Shown piece by piece: positions 1-9,339 of a stretch of 63,751 bases of DNA. The notes beneath the pieces are model-generated. The model saw only the letters and a program-made list of their open reading frames with translations, did not search any database and was not told where the DNA came from. The stretch comes from Hahella sp. Lineage in GTDB: Bacteria; Pseudomonadota; Gammaproteobacteria; Pseudomonadales; Oleiphilaceae. The stretch is from the NCBI GenBank assembly GCA_028280065.1, contig JANQMN010000130.1, forward strand, positions 1-63,751, read 5' to 3'. A program made the position numbers and the translations under genes. The stretch's first letter is position 1. Each line of letters begins with the position of its first letter.

Positions 1-673
1 GGGCGGCGGTTCCCGTGTCCCCTCCGACACCGTCGAAGACAAAATCCATCGCCGGTAGGGATTGAAACGCCTCAGGTTGGTGGTAATCCACCGGCTCAAT
101 ATTCAGTTTTCGAAGAAATAGATGGTGCTTTTCAGAGGCAGTGCCCCAAACGTGCGCTCCGCAACCTTTGGCCAATTGTGCTGCGAAATGGCCGACACCG
201 CCGGCAGCCGCCAGTACCAGAATATTCTGCCCGGAACAAAGATTGCCGACTTCAAATAAACCCTGCCAGGCGGTTAAGCCGGCTAAGGGTAGCGCTGCGG
301 CAGTTTTATCATCAATTGAATCGGGAATGCGGACCAGCGAATCCGAATTGACAACTAGCTGCTCGGCATATGCGCCGGCTGGCAAGGGAAAGTTCGCCAT
401 GCCGCAGATTCGATGACCAGGTTCCCATTCCTGAACTTGGTCTCCCACTTGGACGACTGTCCCGGCAAAGTCGTAACCCGGGGACCAGGGAAGGCGTTTT
501 TTCACCTTCTCCGCTAAGAATCCGAGTCCCTTGCGGGTTTTGTAGTCAATCGGGTTGATTGCCGCATAATGGACGTCTACCAACAGCTGGTTGGCGTTGG
601 GTTCGGGAGCGGCAGTTTCTTCTAGGGTAAGTACTTCAGGAGAGCCAAATTCAGCAATTTGAATTTGTTTCAT
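1..673 (-). CDS. NADP-dependent quinone oxidoreductase (zinc-type ADH superfamily), C-terminus cut by window edge
   Basis: The minus strand reads open from an ATG at 673 to the window edge (224 codons), beginning MKQIQIAEFGSPEVLTLEE. It has the GroES-like N-terminal fold of medium-chain dehydrogenases (AAINPIDYKTRKG, PGYDFAGTVVQVG) followed by the start of the Rossmann domain with an AAAGGVGHFAAQLAK nucleotide-binding loop. Catalytic zinc ligands typical of true alcohol dehydrogenases are not seen, so a quinone oxidoreductase (QOR/crotonyl-CoA reductase-like) activity with NADPH is more likely; the substrate is unknown. About 90-110 C-terminal residues should lie outside the window. It is divergent from rapA. 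Confidence 0.85.
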   Translation of the reverse strand, partial: MKQIQIAEFGSPEVLTLEETAAPEPNANQLLVDVHYAAINPIDYKTRKGLGFLAEKVKKRLPWSPGYDFAGTVVQVGDQVQEWEPGHRICGMANFPLPAGAYAEQLVVNSDSLVRIPDSIDDKTAAALPLAGLTAWQGLFEVGNLCSGQNILVLAAAGGVGHFAAQLAKGCGAHVWGTASEKHHLFLRKLNIEPVDYHQPEAFQSLPAMDFVFDGVGGDTGTAA

Positions 674-972
674 GTGGTCGCCTTGTTGTGAATGGAGTCA
701 GAGATTTTTGCCGCAAGTATACCGTTTTTTATGCGGTAGAAAAGTTTGATTCTGGCTCTAGTTCATAAAAGCCCACGCTTTTCCGTGCATTTTTGCCTTG
801 CCAGGAAGTTCGAAGTGGAGTTTTGGAAGTACCTCGGTAGTTTGAGTTTGTCTTGGCATTTTACGATTCGCGACTAAGCAGGCCGACTACCACGGATTTA
901 ACCGTTCATTTACCGCCATAACCGGTATCTCTTTTATTTTCTGCGGTCTAAAATAGCCATCCCTTTAGACAG
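674..972. other. Divergent intergenic region between the oxidoreductase and rapA
   Basis: This roughly 300-bp stretch separates two divergently transcribed genes and must hold both promoters. I see no convincing open reading frame, no long inverted repeat and no clear sigma-70 pair that I would commit to. Confidence 0.4.
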
Positions 973-3873
973 GTGCATATTACGAGCGAACGGGTAGGAC
1001 CAATTTTGAAGCAGAACCAATTTGTTGCAGGTCAGCGTTGGATTAGCAATACCGAGCCTGAACTGGGGCTGGGAATTATCAAGCGGGTGGCAGATCGGCG
1101 CATTCAAATCAGTTTTCCGGCAACGGGGGAAGAACGGTTATACGCGATCAATAATGCGCCGCTTAGCCGGGTGCAGTATCACGTAGGCGATACTATCGCC
1201 GACAGTGACGACAATCAGTATCGCGTCACTGAGATCGAAGATCTTAATGATTTTGTCATTTACGTCTGTGTGGATGCTCAGGGCAGCGAGTACAACTTGC
1301 CGGAAAGCGAGCTGCAAAGCGCGGTGCATCTTAGTAGCCCGGTAGACCGCCTGCTTGCCGGTCAACTGGAAAAGCTTTCACGGTTCAAACTTCGCCGTCA
1401 GGCTCTGCAACACTGGACCGATTGGCATCAAGCGCGAGTACGGGGCCTGTTGGGCGCCAGGGTGCAGCTCCTGCCGCATCAGCTTTATATCGCCAACGAA
1501 GTCGGTCAGCGCCACGCACCTAGAGTGTTGCTGGCAGATGAAGTCGGTCTGGGTAAAACCATCGAAGCGGGTTTGATTCTTCATCAACAACTGATGACCG
1601 GAAGGGCTCGCCGGATTTTGATATTGGTGCCCGAAAGCCTGGTGCATCAGTGGTTTATCGAGATGCTACGGCGCTTTAATCTGCGCTTTGCCTTGTTAGA
1701 CGAAGAGCAATGCGAACAGCTCGAAACGTCCAATGACGGGCAAAACCCTTTCGAATCGGCACAATCTGTGATTTGCAGTCTGGGCTTGATAGAGCAGCAT
1801 GACAAGCGGTTTGAGCAAGCGCTGCAGGCGAGTTGGGATTTAGTGGTAGTGGATGAAGCCCATCACCTGGAATGGTCGCCGGACGCTGCCAGCCCTGCCT
1901 ATCAGCGGGTGGAAGCGCTGGCTGGGCGCAGCAAAGGCCTGCTGCTATTAACCGCGACTCCGGAACAGTTGGGCGTGGAAGCCCACTTTGCCAGGTTGCG
2001 CCTGCTCGACCCCGCCCGGTATCGAAGCCTGACAAGTTTTAAGGAAGAGGAAGCGAGTTACGCGCCTCTGAATCAGCTTATCCAACAGTTGCTGGAAGTC
2101 AATGATCCTGCGAAGTTGGCGGGCGACCAAACGCTCAAGGGAAAGCTGGCGGATTATCTCGGTATCGAGGCTGTTAACCAAATCATGGAGACGCTGGAAC
2201 AGCATGAAGAAACCGAGAAGGTAATCCTGGCGGCGGCGAAGTCGTTGCTTGACCGTCACGGTACCGGACGGGTCCTATTTCGAAACACCCGGCATGCCAT
2301 CAGCGGTTTTCCGGAAAGACAGTTCTATTCGCATCCGCTTACTGCCCCGTCTGCCTATCTTGAACGGGAAGCCGCGGCGAACCTGGAGGAGAAACTGCAT
2401 CCCGAGCAGCTTCTGGGAACGGATTGGTTCAATGTCGATCCTCGGGTCACCTGGCTACTGGATTGGCTGAAGCAGCATCGTCAGGAAAAAACGTTGGTGA
2501 TCTGCGCCGCGGCCGATACTGCGGCCGATTTGGAGTCTCACCTCAACCTGCGCGGCGGGGCACGTACCGCCTTATTCCATGAAGGCATGAGTTTGATAGA
2601 AAGAGACCGGGCCGGCGCTTATTTTGCCGACCCTATCGAAGGCGCACAGGTATTGGTTTGCTCCGAAATAGGCAGTGAGGGGCGAAATTTTCAGTTTGCC
2701 GGCAATCTGGTGTTGTTCGACCTGCCGCTGAATCCGGACTTGCTGGAACAACGGATTGGCCGGCTCGACCGCATAGGTCAACAGCGGGACGTCGCAATTC
2801 ATGTCCCTTTCTATGAAAACTCCGCACAACAGGTCCTGACAGCCTGGTATGAGCGGGGACTGGGAAGTTTCAGACGGCCTTTTGCCGCAGGGTTGCAGGT
2901 CTACCAACGCTTTGAAGCGCCACTTTTGGCCAATCTCGAACGGCATCAAGAAGCGGAAATGAATCAACTGCTGGCGGAGGCAAATAACTACGCCGAAGAA
3001 TTAATCGGGATCATGCATGACGGACGGGACCCGTTGCTTGAGTTAAACTCCTGCCATCCGGAGACCGCAGCGGAAATCGTATCCTCCATCCGTACCTATG
3101 AGGAAAGTTCCGATCTTGAGGCGTTTATGAATCCCGTTTTTGATCAGTTCGGGGTAGATAATGAAGATCAGGAAGAGAGCATAGTGGTCGTCCATCCCAC
3201 CGAACATATGCTGACTGCCCATTTTCCTGAGTTACCCGATGAAGGGATCACGTTGACCTATGCAAGAGACGTGGCGTTGGCTCGGGACGATATCCAATTC
3301 CTGACCTGGGAACACCCCATGGTTACCGGAGTCATGGAACTGATACTGGATAGCGAGTTTGGCAACACCTGCTTATGCTCGATCAAGTTACCGCCGTTGG
3401 AGCCAGGCACCATGCTGTTGGAAGCCGTGTTCGTCTTGCGCTGTCCAGCACCAAGGGAACTGCAGATCGAGCGCTTTCTAGGCCAGACATTGATTCGCGT
3501 ACTGGTCAATGAAGAGGGTAAGCAGCTCGGCCATATTATTAAACCTGAGCATATAGACGAACTGGCTGAAAAAGTGCCGTTGCGCAATGCCCAGGAACTC
3601 ATTCGACAGGTGCGGCCCAAGCTTGAGAAAATGATTCAATTTGCCAAGCGGGAAGTAGAGCCACAGACGGCTAAACTCGTTCGGGAAGCTGCTGACCGGG
3701 TTGCCGCCATGCTGCAAACTGAAATCCGTCGACTGCAGGCTCTGGCGGAAGTGAACCCCAATATCCGGCAAGAGGAAATCGACGTTTTGCGGGAGCAGGA
3801 AGCTCAGGTAAAGGATGCTTTGGCCAACGCCAAGTTGATTCCGGAAGCGATGCGTATTGCCGTTGCAACATAA
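973..3873 (+). CDS. rapA: RNA polymerase-associated ATPase RapA (HepA), Swi2/Snf2 family
   Basis: RapA binds core RNA polymerase and uses ATP hydrolysis to recycle stalled or post-termination polymerase. The 966-residue product matches the family length and order: an N-terminal Tudor-like module (GQRWISNTEPELGLG near residue 20), helicase lobe 1 with Walker A DEVGLGKT (189-196) and DEAH box (294-297), lobe 2 with CSEIGSEGRNFQ and QRIGRLDRIGQ, and the RapA-specific C-terminal domain. The first codon is GTG at 973; relative to known RapA proteins this adds about 15 residues before QFVAGQRW, so a TTG a dozen codons in is a possible alternative start. It stands alone in its own transcription unit. 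Confidence 0.96.
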   Translation: MHITSERVGPILKQNQFVAGQRWISNTEPELGLGIIKRVADRRIQISFPATGEERLYAINNAPLSRVQYHVGDTIADSDDNQYRVTEIEDLNDFVIYVCVDAQGSEYNLPESELQSAVHLSSPVDRLLAGQLEKLSRFKLRRQALQHWTDWHQARVRGLLGARVQLLPHQLYIANEVGQRHAPRVLLADEVGLGKTIEAGLILHQQLMTGRARRILILVPESLVHQWFIEMLRRFNLRFALLDEEQCEQLETSNDGQNPFESAQSVICSLGLIEQHDKRFEQALQASWDLVVVDEAHHLEWSPDAASPAYQRVEALAGRSKGLLLLTATPEQLGVEAHFARLRLLDPARYRSLTSFKEEEASYAPLNQLIQQLLEVNDPAKLAGDQTLKGKLADYLGIEAVNQIMETLEQHEETEKVILAAAKSLLDRHGTGRVLFRNTRHAISGFPERQFYSHPLTAPSAYLEREAAANLEEKLHPEQLLGTDWFNVDPRVTWLLDWLKQHRQEKTLVICAAADTAADLESHLNLRGGARTALFHEGMSLIERDRAGAYFADPIEGAQVLVCSEIGSEGRNFQFAGNLVLFDLPLNPDLLEQRIGRLDRIGQQRDVAIHVPFYENSAQQVLTAWYERGLGSFRRPFAAGLQVYQRFEAPLLANLERHQEAEMNQLLAEANNYAEELIGIMHDGRDPLLELNSCHPETAAEIVSSIRTYEESSDLEAFMNPVFDQFGVDNEDQEESIVVVHPTEHMLTAHFPELPDEGITLTYARDVALARDDIQFLTWEHPMVTGVMELILDSEFGNTCLCSIKLPPLEPGTMLLEAVFVLRCPAPRELQIERFLGQTLIRVLVNEEGKQLGHIIKPEHIDELAEKVPLRNAQELIRQVRPKLEKMIQFAKREVEPQTAKLVREAADRVAAMLQTEIRRLQALAEVNPNIRQEEIDVLREQEAQVKDALANAKLIPEAMRIAVAT

Positions 3874-3995
3874 ATTGAGCGGACACTACACTAGAATTAA
3901 TGATCAGCCGAGTAATGTGAATCTGTCCTTTGGCTATCCTCGATTTTTTTCGGATAGCACCAGACAGTTATTCAAGTTTCTACAGGAGTAAAGAC

Positions 3996-5351
3996 ATGAC
4001 TTCTCTGTTTTCTGACCGTGCCTATAAAGGCGAGCTGAGCCGTCGGGATTTTGTCCGCTTAACCGCGATTGCCGGCGCAGGCATCGCGCTGCCGCAGGTG
4101 CTGGTCGGCTGTGCGGTTGACCCCGTGACCGGGGAAAAAACCCTGGTAATGATGTCAGAGCAGGAAGAGATTGCGATCGACCGGAAACACTCGGCGCATC
4201 AGTTCTCGGCGGATTATGGTGCGGTGCAGGATCAGCAGTTGAATAACTATATTTCGGAAGTCGGAGCAACCATCGCGGAAATGTCCCATCGCCCGCATAT
4301 GCCCTATAACTACCGGGTGGTAAACGCGACTTACGTGAATGCGTACACCTTTCCCGGCGGCAGCATGGCGACCACGCGCGGGATTATGTTGGAGATGGAC
4401 AACGAAGCACAGCTCGCGGGGTTGCTGGGACACGAAATCGGCCATGTTAACGCCCGTCATACCGCAGAGCGTTCAACCCGTGGCATGTTGGCCCAGATTG
4501 TCGTCGCCACGGCGGCTATCGCAGTAGCGACAACTGAGTATTCCGATTATGCAGGTTTGGTCTCTGCCGCTGGTGGTTTCGGTGCGGGCGCCTTATTGGC
4601 CAAATATAGCCGGGACAATGAGCGTGAGGCCGATGCCCTGGGAATGGAGTACATGACCCGTAGCGGCCATAATCCAAAGGGCATGGTGGGACTGATGGAT
4701 ATGCTCCGCACTCAATCCAAGCATAAGCCCAATGCACTGGAAATGATGTTTTCAAGTCATCCGATGAGTGACGAACGCTACGCCACTGCCAAAAAGAATG
4801 CCGATACGAAATTTGTAGAGTGGGGTAACAGGCCTATCCTGCAGGAGCGGTACATGGATAATACCGCCAGTCTGCGGAAGATGAGAAGCGCTATCGAGGC
4901 AATGCAGAACGGTGAAGTGTCGATGGCGAAAAAGGAATATCCAACGGCAGAAAAAGAGTTCAGTAAGGCGTTGAAGCAAGCGCCGGACGACTATGCCGGT
5001 CTGGTTCTAATGGCAAAGTGCCAGATGGCCCAAGAAAAGCCGAATGAGGCCAAACAGTACCTCGAACAGGCCAAACGTATTAACCCCGAAGAAGGTCAGG
5101 TTCTGCAACTGAGCGGCATCAATCAGCTCGCGCTGAATCAGTTCGATGCAGCGTACAAAAACTTCGACCGTTATGAAAAGCAACTGCCTGGCAATCCCAA
5201 TACGATTTTCTTAAAAGCGGTTTCGCTGGAAAGCATGCAAAATACCAAAGGCGCGGCCTTGGAGTATAACCGCTATCTGCAGCAAGTGAATACCGGCAGC
5301 CAGGCTCAGCATGCCTATCAGCGGCTTGTTGATTGGGGATATGTACAATAA
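3996..5351 (+). CDS. M48 family metalloprotease with TPR repeats, Tat/lipoprotein-type N-terminus
   Basis: A 451-residue BepA/Oma1-like zinc protease, probably periplasmic and involved in envelope protein quality control. I chose ATG 3996 because a TACAGGAG ribosome site precedes it; an upstream in-frame ATG at 3930 lacks one. The N-terminus has a twin-arginine motif (SRRDFV, RR at 16-17), a hydrophobic stretch and an LVGC lipobox with Cys39, so it may be a Tat-exported lipoprotein. The active site is HEIGH (146-150), with the third zinc ligand in the EREAD motif (Glu211). A peptidase core is followed by about 150 residues of TPR-like helices. Classical BepA has a Sec signal, so the Tat motif is unusual. 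Confidence 0.92.
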   Translation: MTSLFSDRAYKGELSRRDFVRLTAIAGAGIALPQVLVGCAVDPVTGEKTLVMMSEQEEIAIDRKHSAHQFSADYGAVQDQQLNNYISEVGATIAEMSHRPHMPYNYRVVNATYVNAYTFPGGSMATTRGIMLEMDNEAQLAGLLGHEIGHVNARHTAERSTRGMLAQIVVATAAIAVATTEYSDYAGLVSAAGGFGAGALLAKYSRDNEREADALGMEYMTRSGHNPKGMVGLMDMLRTQSKHKPNALEMMFSSHPMSDERYATAKKNADTKFVEWGNRPILQERYMDNTASLRKMRSAIEAMQNGEVSMAKKEYPTAEKEFSKALKQAPDDYAGLVLMAKCQMAQEKPNEAKQYLEQAKRINPEEGQVLQLSGINQLALNQFDAAYKNFDRYEKQLPGNPNTIFLKAVSLESMQNTKGAALEYNRYLQQVNTGSQAQHAYQRLVDWGYVQ

Positions 5352-5390
5352 GCCGGGCAAAGGCCACATTCAATATCCTCATTTCAGATG

Positions 5391-6350
5391 TTAAGTCGTC
5401 CGTGCCCGGTCAATGACTGTGGAGTAACTCTGCACCAGGGTTGAAGGATGCTGTCGGTAAAAGCCACGTTCTTTTAACATGCGGTGCAGCCCCGGTAGCT
5501 GGTAGCCGGCTACTGTCGGCAATGTATGGTGTTCACAGTGAAAGTTCACATTGTGAGGCGCAAATATCATGCGTTCCCACCAATTGGGAATGGTTGTCCG
5601 AGTCGTATCGCGTACATCCGCAGAGAACAGTCGTGGCATCGCGCCGTGTTCCGCAACCTGGCGAATACGCAGAATAAATGGATACAGAAAAACAAATGCC
5701 AGCCACCAAAACAGATAGATTTCCGGATGGCCGGTACTGGATGCAATAGCAAACCAAGCGCCATGGACCAAGAGTATGTGGCTATAGTTTTTCATGGTTA
5801 TTTTTCGGATCTCTTCGCTGCTAATAACTTTCTTATTGATCCCCATGGAAACGCCATCGCCAGCCCGTCCTGTGTTCACATACCGTAAAAGGCCAACAAT
5901 ATTCTTTAGTCCGGATTGGCCTGAAAAGTCGCGAACCATTTTTCGTCGAAAACTTGCTCTGGAAACCGGATAAGCGTTGATATTGCCTACATCCGGATCG
6001 TCGTCGGTTCCTGTTTTGGTGTGGTGCAAAAAGTGGATCTTTCGATAGAACTGCAGCGGCACCAAAATAGGAACACCGGCAAACCAATGGCCGAAAAAGT
6101 CATTTAAACGCTGGGATTTAAACCAAGACCGGTGAGAGCAATCGTGCATTAGGACTCCCAGCGCCATCTGCCAGCTGGCGAACACGGCTGTCAATAGCAG
6201 GCCAGTGGGCCAACCGGGATACAGTATGTAGAGCCACGCCGCACCGAGCATCGCTCCCCAAGTCGTCAGGAAGCCACGCGCGCCAAGCCAGTCTGAACTT
6301 GCCCGAAATGATTGCTGTTCTTCTTTCGTCAAGTAATCATTCAGTTGCAT
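5391..6350 (-). CDS. Membrane fatty acid desaturase
   Basis: A 319-residue integral membrane di-iron desaturase. All three histidine boxes are present: HDCSH (69-73), HFLHH (106-110) and HCEHH near residue 275, separated by hydrophobic membrane segments (about 26-65 and 195-230). The family introduces double bonds into acyl chains or oxidises related lipids; substrate and regiospecificity cannot be read from the sequence. The gene is single and convergent with the M48 protease gene. Its relationship to the polyene locus 34 kb away, if any, is unknown. Confidence 0.88.
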   Translation of the reverse strand: MQLNDYLTKEEQQSFRASSDWLGARGFLTTWGAMLGAAWLYILYPGWPTGLLLTAVFASWQMALGVLMHDCSHRSWFKSQRLNDFFGHWFAGVPILVPLQFYRKIHFLHHTKTGTDDDPDVGNINAYPVSRASFRRKMVRDFSGQSGLKNIVGLLRYVNTGRAGDGVSMGINKKVISSEEIRKITMKNYSHILLVHGAWFAIASSTGHPEIYLFWWLAFVFLYPFILRIRQVAEHGAMPRLFSADVRDTTRTTIPNWWERMIFAPHNVNFHCEHHTLPTVAGYQLPGLHRMLKERGFYRQHPSTLVQSYSTVIDRARTT

Positions 6351-6542
6351 ATGCAGTCACCCCCACCACAGTATGTTAGGCTGAATACTAGTTCATTTCT
6401 TAAGCGCTGGGCATGATCATTTGATACAAAAAAACTGTGTTTTTGCACCACTAAAGTTAGATAACGTGGAAAGCTTGGTATTAGAGGATAAACTTACCGA
6501 TATTGGATTCTAAATCGAGGTTAAGTTACCAGGAGCATCTAT

Positions 6543-7289
6543 ATGACGATTGAAACGGATGAAGATTTAAAGAAGCTGAGAGATATTGGACGAATTGTTG
6601 CTGTAACGCTTCAGGAAATGATGAGCCAAACTGAACCTGGAATGACAACCTCTGAACTTGATCAGATAGGCAAACAGCTATTGGAATATTATGGTGCGAA
6701 GTCTGCCCCGAAGGTAACATACGGCTTTCCTGGTTACACTTGCATTAGCATAAATGAAGAGGCTGCTCATGGCATTCCAGGCACAAGAGTGATTCAGCCA
6801 GGAGATGTCGTCAATATTGATGTATCTGCAGAAAAGGACGGTTACTACTCTGATACAGGTGGTAGTTTTATTGTGCCCCCAAGCGACTATCTTAAAGATA
6901 AACTGATTTCTTCAACGAAACTAGCCTTGCGTGAGGCATGTCGTAGTGCAAAGGCTGGGAATCCAATAAATGTTATTGGAAAATCTATTCAAAAGGTTGC
7001 AAAACAAAAAGGCTTTAGAGTTATTAAAAACCTTTGTAGTCATGGAGTTGGGAGAGGTTTGCACGAAGAGCCCAAGGAGATTCCGGGCTATTACGAACCT
7101 CGCGATACCCGAAGACTGCATAGTGGGCTCGTAATCACAATTGAACCTTTCCTATCAACCAAGAGTAGATTTGTCAGTGAATCTGCTGATGGGTGGACGC
7201 TTGTAGGGCATAAAGAAAACTTGTCTGCTCAATTTGAACACACGATGGTCATTACAAAAGGGGCACCATTATTACTAACTGTTGCATAA
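6543..7289 (+). CDS. map: Type I methionine aminopeptidase, probably a second copy
   Basis: Removes N-terminal methionine from nascent proteins. The 248-residue sequence has the pita-bread fold signature with metal ligands Asp93, Asp104, His167, Glu201 and Glu232, and the conserved His76 in the EEAAHGIPG segment. A strong AGGAG site precedes ATG 6543. The housekeeping map usually sits beside rpsB, which is not seen here, so this is likely an accessory paralogue. Its codons are richer in A and T than those of its neighbours, and it lies with a gene remnant and an orphan antitoxin, which suggests acquisition by transfer. Confidence 0.93.
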   Translation: MTIETDEDLKKLRDIGRIVAVTLQEMMSQTEPGMTTSELDQIGKQLLEYYGAKSAPKVTYGFPGYTCISINEEAAHGIPGTRVIQPGDVVNIDVSAEKDGYYSDTGGSFIVPPSDYLKDKLISSTKLALREACRSAKAGNPINVIGKSIQKVAKQKGFRVIKNLCSHGVGRGLHEEPKEIPGYYEPRDTRRLHSGLVITIEPFLSTKSRFVSESADGWTLVGHKENLSAQFEHTMVITKGAPLLLTVA

Positions 7290-7423
7290 AATCCAACAGT
7301 TCAAAACAGCAGATTTCTAATGCAAAGGAGATGCGGGCGTAAGGTCTTTTTGTAAACTATGAATAATGCTAAGTACATCTTCGGCGGTTGCGGACTTTAG
7401 AGTATAAGGATGTTACCGATACA

Positions 7424-7558
7424 ATGGGCATAATTAAATGGTTTAGACGACGGTCAGCAATCCGGAAGTATGTGAAGTACTTAGGCCCTGCCTTGAGAGT
7501 CAAATTTGGTAAATGCAGGAATTACCAAAGCCAGCAGGTTATAGATACGATCAGATAA
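7424..7558 (+). pseudogene. Short remnant, possibly of a DUF6559-family protein
   Basis: A 44-codon frame begins MGIIKWFRRRSAIRKYVKYL and continues with FGKCRNYQSQQVIDTIR before a TAA stop. From memory, this resembles the N-terminus of DUF6559 proteins (basic start, then LGP..L...YG....YT..QV..TI), which normally run on past 100 residues with a YICYAYAMF-type block. No such continuation is visible in any downstream frame, so I read it as a truncated gene. It may still be translated; an AAGGA lies about 12 bases upstream. Family assignment is tentative. Confidence 0.4.
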
Positions 7559-7779
7559 ATGAAACACTCCGAAGAGTTTATCTTTTACGACCATCTCAAT
7601 CGTAGGTTATTTCATTTTAAAACATAGCATTTGCGACGGCTTGATGCTTTAAACGAGAGCATGATGAACGTTGAAAAAGAAAATTAACAATGACCTAACA
7701 GGGCCAGCAGAGTAGACCTTGCAATGAATAGCCCCTGTTTCAGCGTAAGTATCTAATAAGTTGAATGAGTTGGATTAGT
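7559..7779. other. Gene-free A+T-rich spacer downstream of the antitoxin
   Basis: No open frame of note on either strand. A PIN or RelE/Doc toxin would be expected here on the minus strand, directly after the antitoxin gene, but none of the frames continues from it. Confidence 0.4.
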
Positions 7780-8028
7780 TCACAGGTCAGTTTCCCTTTC
7801 AGAGTCATTGGCTCGCTCCGTTTCCAGTTCGACGCCGATATCAGGGGCTAATAGTACCTGAGATAGGCTGGTGCTAGGCTTTTTGAGTCTGCTGTATTCT
7901 TCCGCAGATATTACGACTGCTGTAGTTTTACCGTGTACAGTAATAAATTGTGGTTCACCTGTATTTGCCTGCTTAACAACTTGGCTAAACTTATTTTTTG
8001 CTTCTTGGATCTGCCATTCACGAATCAT
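7780..8028 (-). CDS. Phd/YefM-type antitoxin without a toxin neighbour
   Basis: The 82-residue protein starts with MIREWQIQEAKNKFSQVVKQA, the classic Phd/YefM N-terminal DNA-binding fold, followed by FITVHGKTTAVVISAEEYSRL. Such antitoxins repress their own operon and neutralise a cognate toxin through a disordered C-terminal tail (here about residues 50-82, acidic and polar). In VapBC/Phd-Doc-like modules the toxin gene follows immediately, often with overlap. Here the stop is followed by about 220 bp without any frame, so the toxin has been lost or never existed at this site. Confidence 0.88.
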   Translation of the reverse strand: MIREWQIQEAKNKFSQVVKQANTGEPQFITVHGKTTAVVISAEEYSRLKKPSTSLSQVLLAPDIGVELETERANDSERETDL

Positions 8029-8374
8029 ACTTCCTGCCTTAATCTAGACTGTCTGGATTGATTTTCGGAATTTTGGCAGAAATATTCTAGTTCTCACACA
8101 GGTGACCAAAATATTCGAACTGAAAAACTGTCCAGTTGCGGCTAGTAAGTCCATGAATCGGGCGTTTTCCTCCTCGCTTGCATTCTTCTCCACATGGCTA
8201 TGCGTAGTATTACAGACGTTTTCAGGAAAATTGAGCAGAGCCTGCTAACCTTCAATCCAGATGCCGGTGCGACTTCCAGCCAGTTTTTGAAAGAGCAGCA
8301 TAGGCTAGAACTTCACCCCTTCGGTAATAATGCAGGAAGGAGACTGGTTATAGGCAATATTTTTATATCAAATA
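8029..8374. other. Gene-free stretch upstream of the antitoxin gene
   Basis: About 350 bp that should contain the antitoxin promoter (minus strand) near 8040-8110. A frame on the plus strand (8194-8451) runs into the 3' end of the diguanylate cyclase gene in antisense and has no family resemblance, so I did not call it. Confidence 0.4.
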
Positions 8375-9328
8375 CTAACGATTCTGACGCACCTTCACTC
8401 GATTTCTACCAGCCCCCTTGGCTTCATACAAGGCTTTGTCGGCATTGTTAAGCAACTCATCCAATGTACTTTTATTTCGCCGCTGTTCAGATGGCTTATC
8501 GGTACCAGGGCCATCTTCAATGCTTTGGTGGTTAGCTGCCGTATTCGCTATACCCAGACTGATAGTGCAATGCAGAGTCGTTGCGTTGTCGGTTTCTATT
8601 TCTAGGTTTTCAATCTTATTGCGCATGATTTCAAGGTGTTCCACTGCTTTTTGCAAGGAGTCAATCCTGAACACAATTGCGAACTCTTCTCCCCCAATGC
8701 GCCCTAAAATCGCACCTTCTGGAAGGCTTTCGGCTAGTATACTGGTGACTTTTTGGATTACGCGGTCGCCCACGGCGTGGCCATAGGTGTCATTGATGGA
8801 CTTGAAATGATCGATGTCGACAATAACAGCGAATATGGATTCGTTGTTTTCTTGGATCAAATTTTCTGCTAGTTCAAAAAATTTACGCCGGTTATAAATC
8901 CCGGTAAGCATGTCCCTCGAGGCCAAATACTCCAATCTTTCCATGGAGGCCTTGCGTTCTAGGTGATATTTGACGCGAACCAGTAGTTCCCTGGCGCGAA
9001 AAGGTTTGCAGACATAGTCGGAGCCGCCAATGGAGAATGCTCTTTCGATACTCCGTTCGTCGTCAATTGCGGTCAGGAAGATGATCGGTATTTGCTGATA
9101 TCTCGGGTCTTCCCGAATCTGTTGCACGGTGGCAAAGCCATCCATCCCAGGCATCATCACATCCATAATAATCAGATCGAACAGGTTTTTGGCAACGCGG
9201 TCCAATGCATCCTGTCCGTTAAGTGCAAACGCCAGCTCTAAATGAGGGGCGTCTAACGTACCTGCGACTACTTTGATGTTTTCCGGGTTGTCATCGACGA
9301 TCAATATTTTCTGCTTAGAGGAAGGCAT
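8375..9328 (-). CDS. Response regulator diguanylate cyclase (REC-GGDEF)
   Basis: A 317-residue PleD/WspR-like protein that should make cyclic di-GMP when phosphorylated. The receiver domain (residues 5-125) has Asp56 in IIMDVMMPGMDG and the conserved Lys in CKPF; a GGDEF domain (about 138-305) carries GGEEF at 212-216. The inhibitory RxxD site that normally sits five residues before this motif is absent (PEGA there), so product feedback at that site is unlikely. It begins 11 bp after the stop of the triple-sensor kinase gene, so the two form one operon and probably one phosphorelay. Confidence 0.94.
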   Translation of the reverse strand: MPSSKQKILIVDDNPENIKVVAGTLDAPHLELAFALNGQDALDRVAKNLFDLIIMDVMMPGMDGFATVQQIREDPRYQQIPIIFLTAIDDERSIERAFSIGGSDYVCKPFRARELLVRVKYHLERKASMERLEYLASRDMLTGIYNRRKFFELAENLIQENNESIFAVIVDIDHFKSINDTYGHAVGDRVIQKVTSILAESLPEGAILGRIGGEEFAIVFRIDSLQKAVEHLEIMRNKIENLEIETDNATTLHCTISLGIANTAANHQSIEDGPGTDKPSEQRRNKSTLDELLNNADKALYEAKGAGRNRVKVRQNR

Positions 9329-9339
9329 CTTTGCGGTCT

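Noticed and set aside
58-68. GGGATTGAAAC, similar to the end of some CRISPR repeats
   Set aside because: A single occurrence inside the oxidoreductase reading frame, with no repeated units or spacers.
8194-8451. 85-residue frame on the plus strand
   Set aside because: Its 3' third is antisense to the diguanylate cyclase gene, there is no family resemblance and no clear ribosome site.
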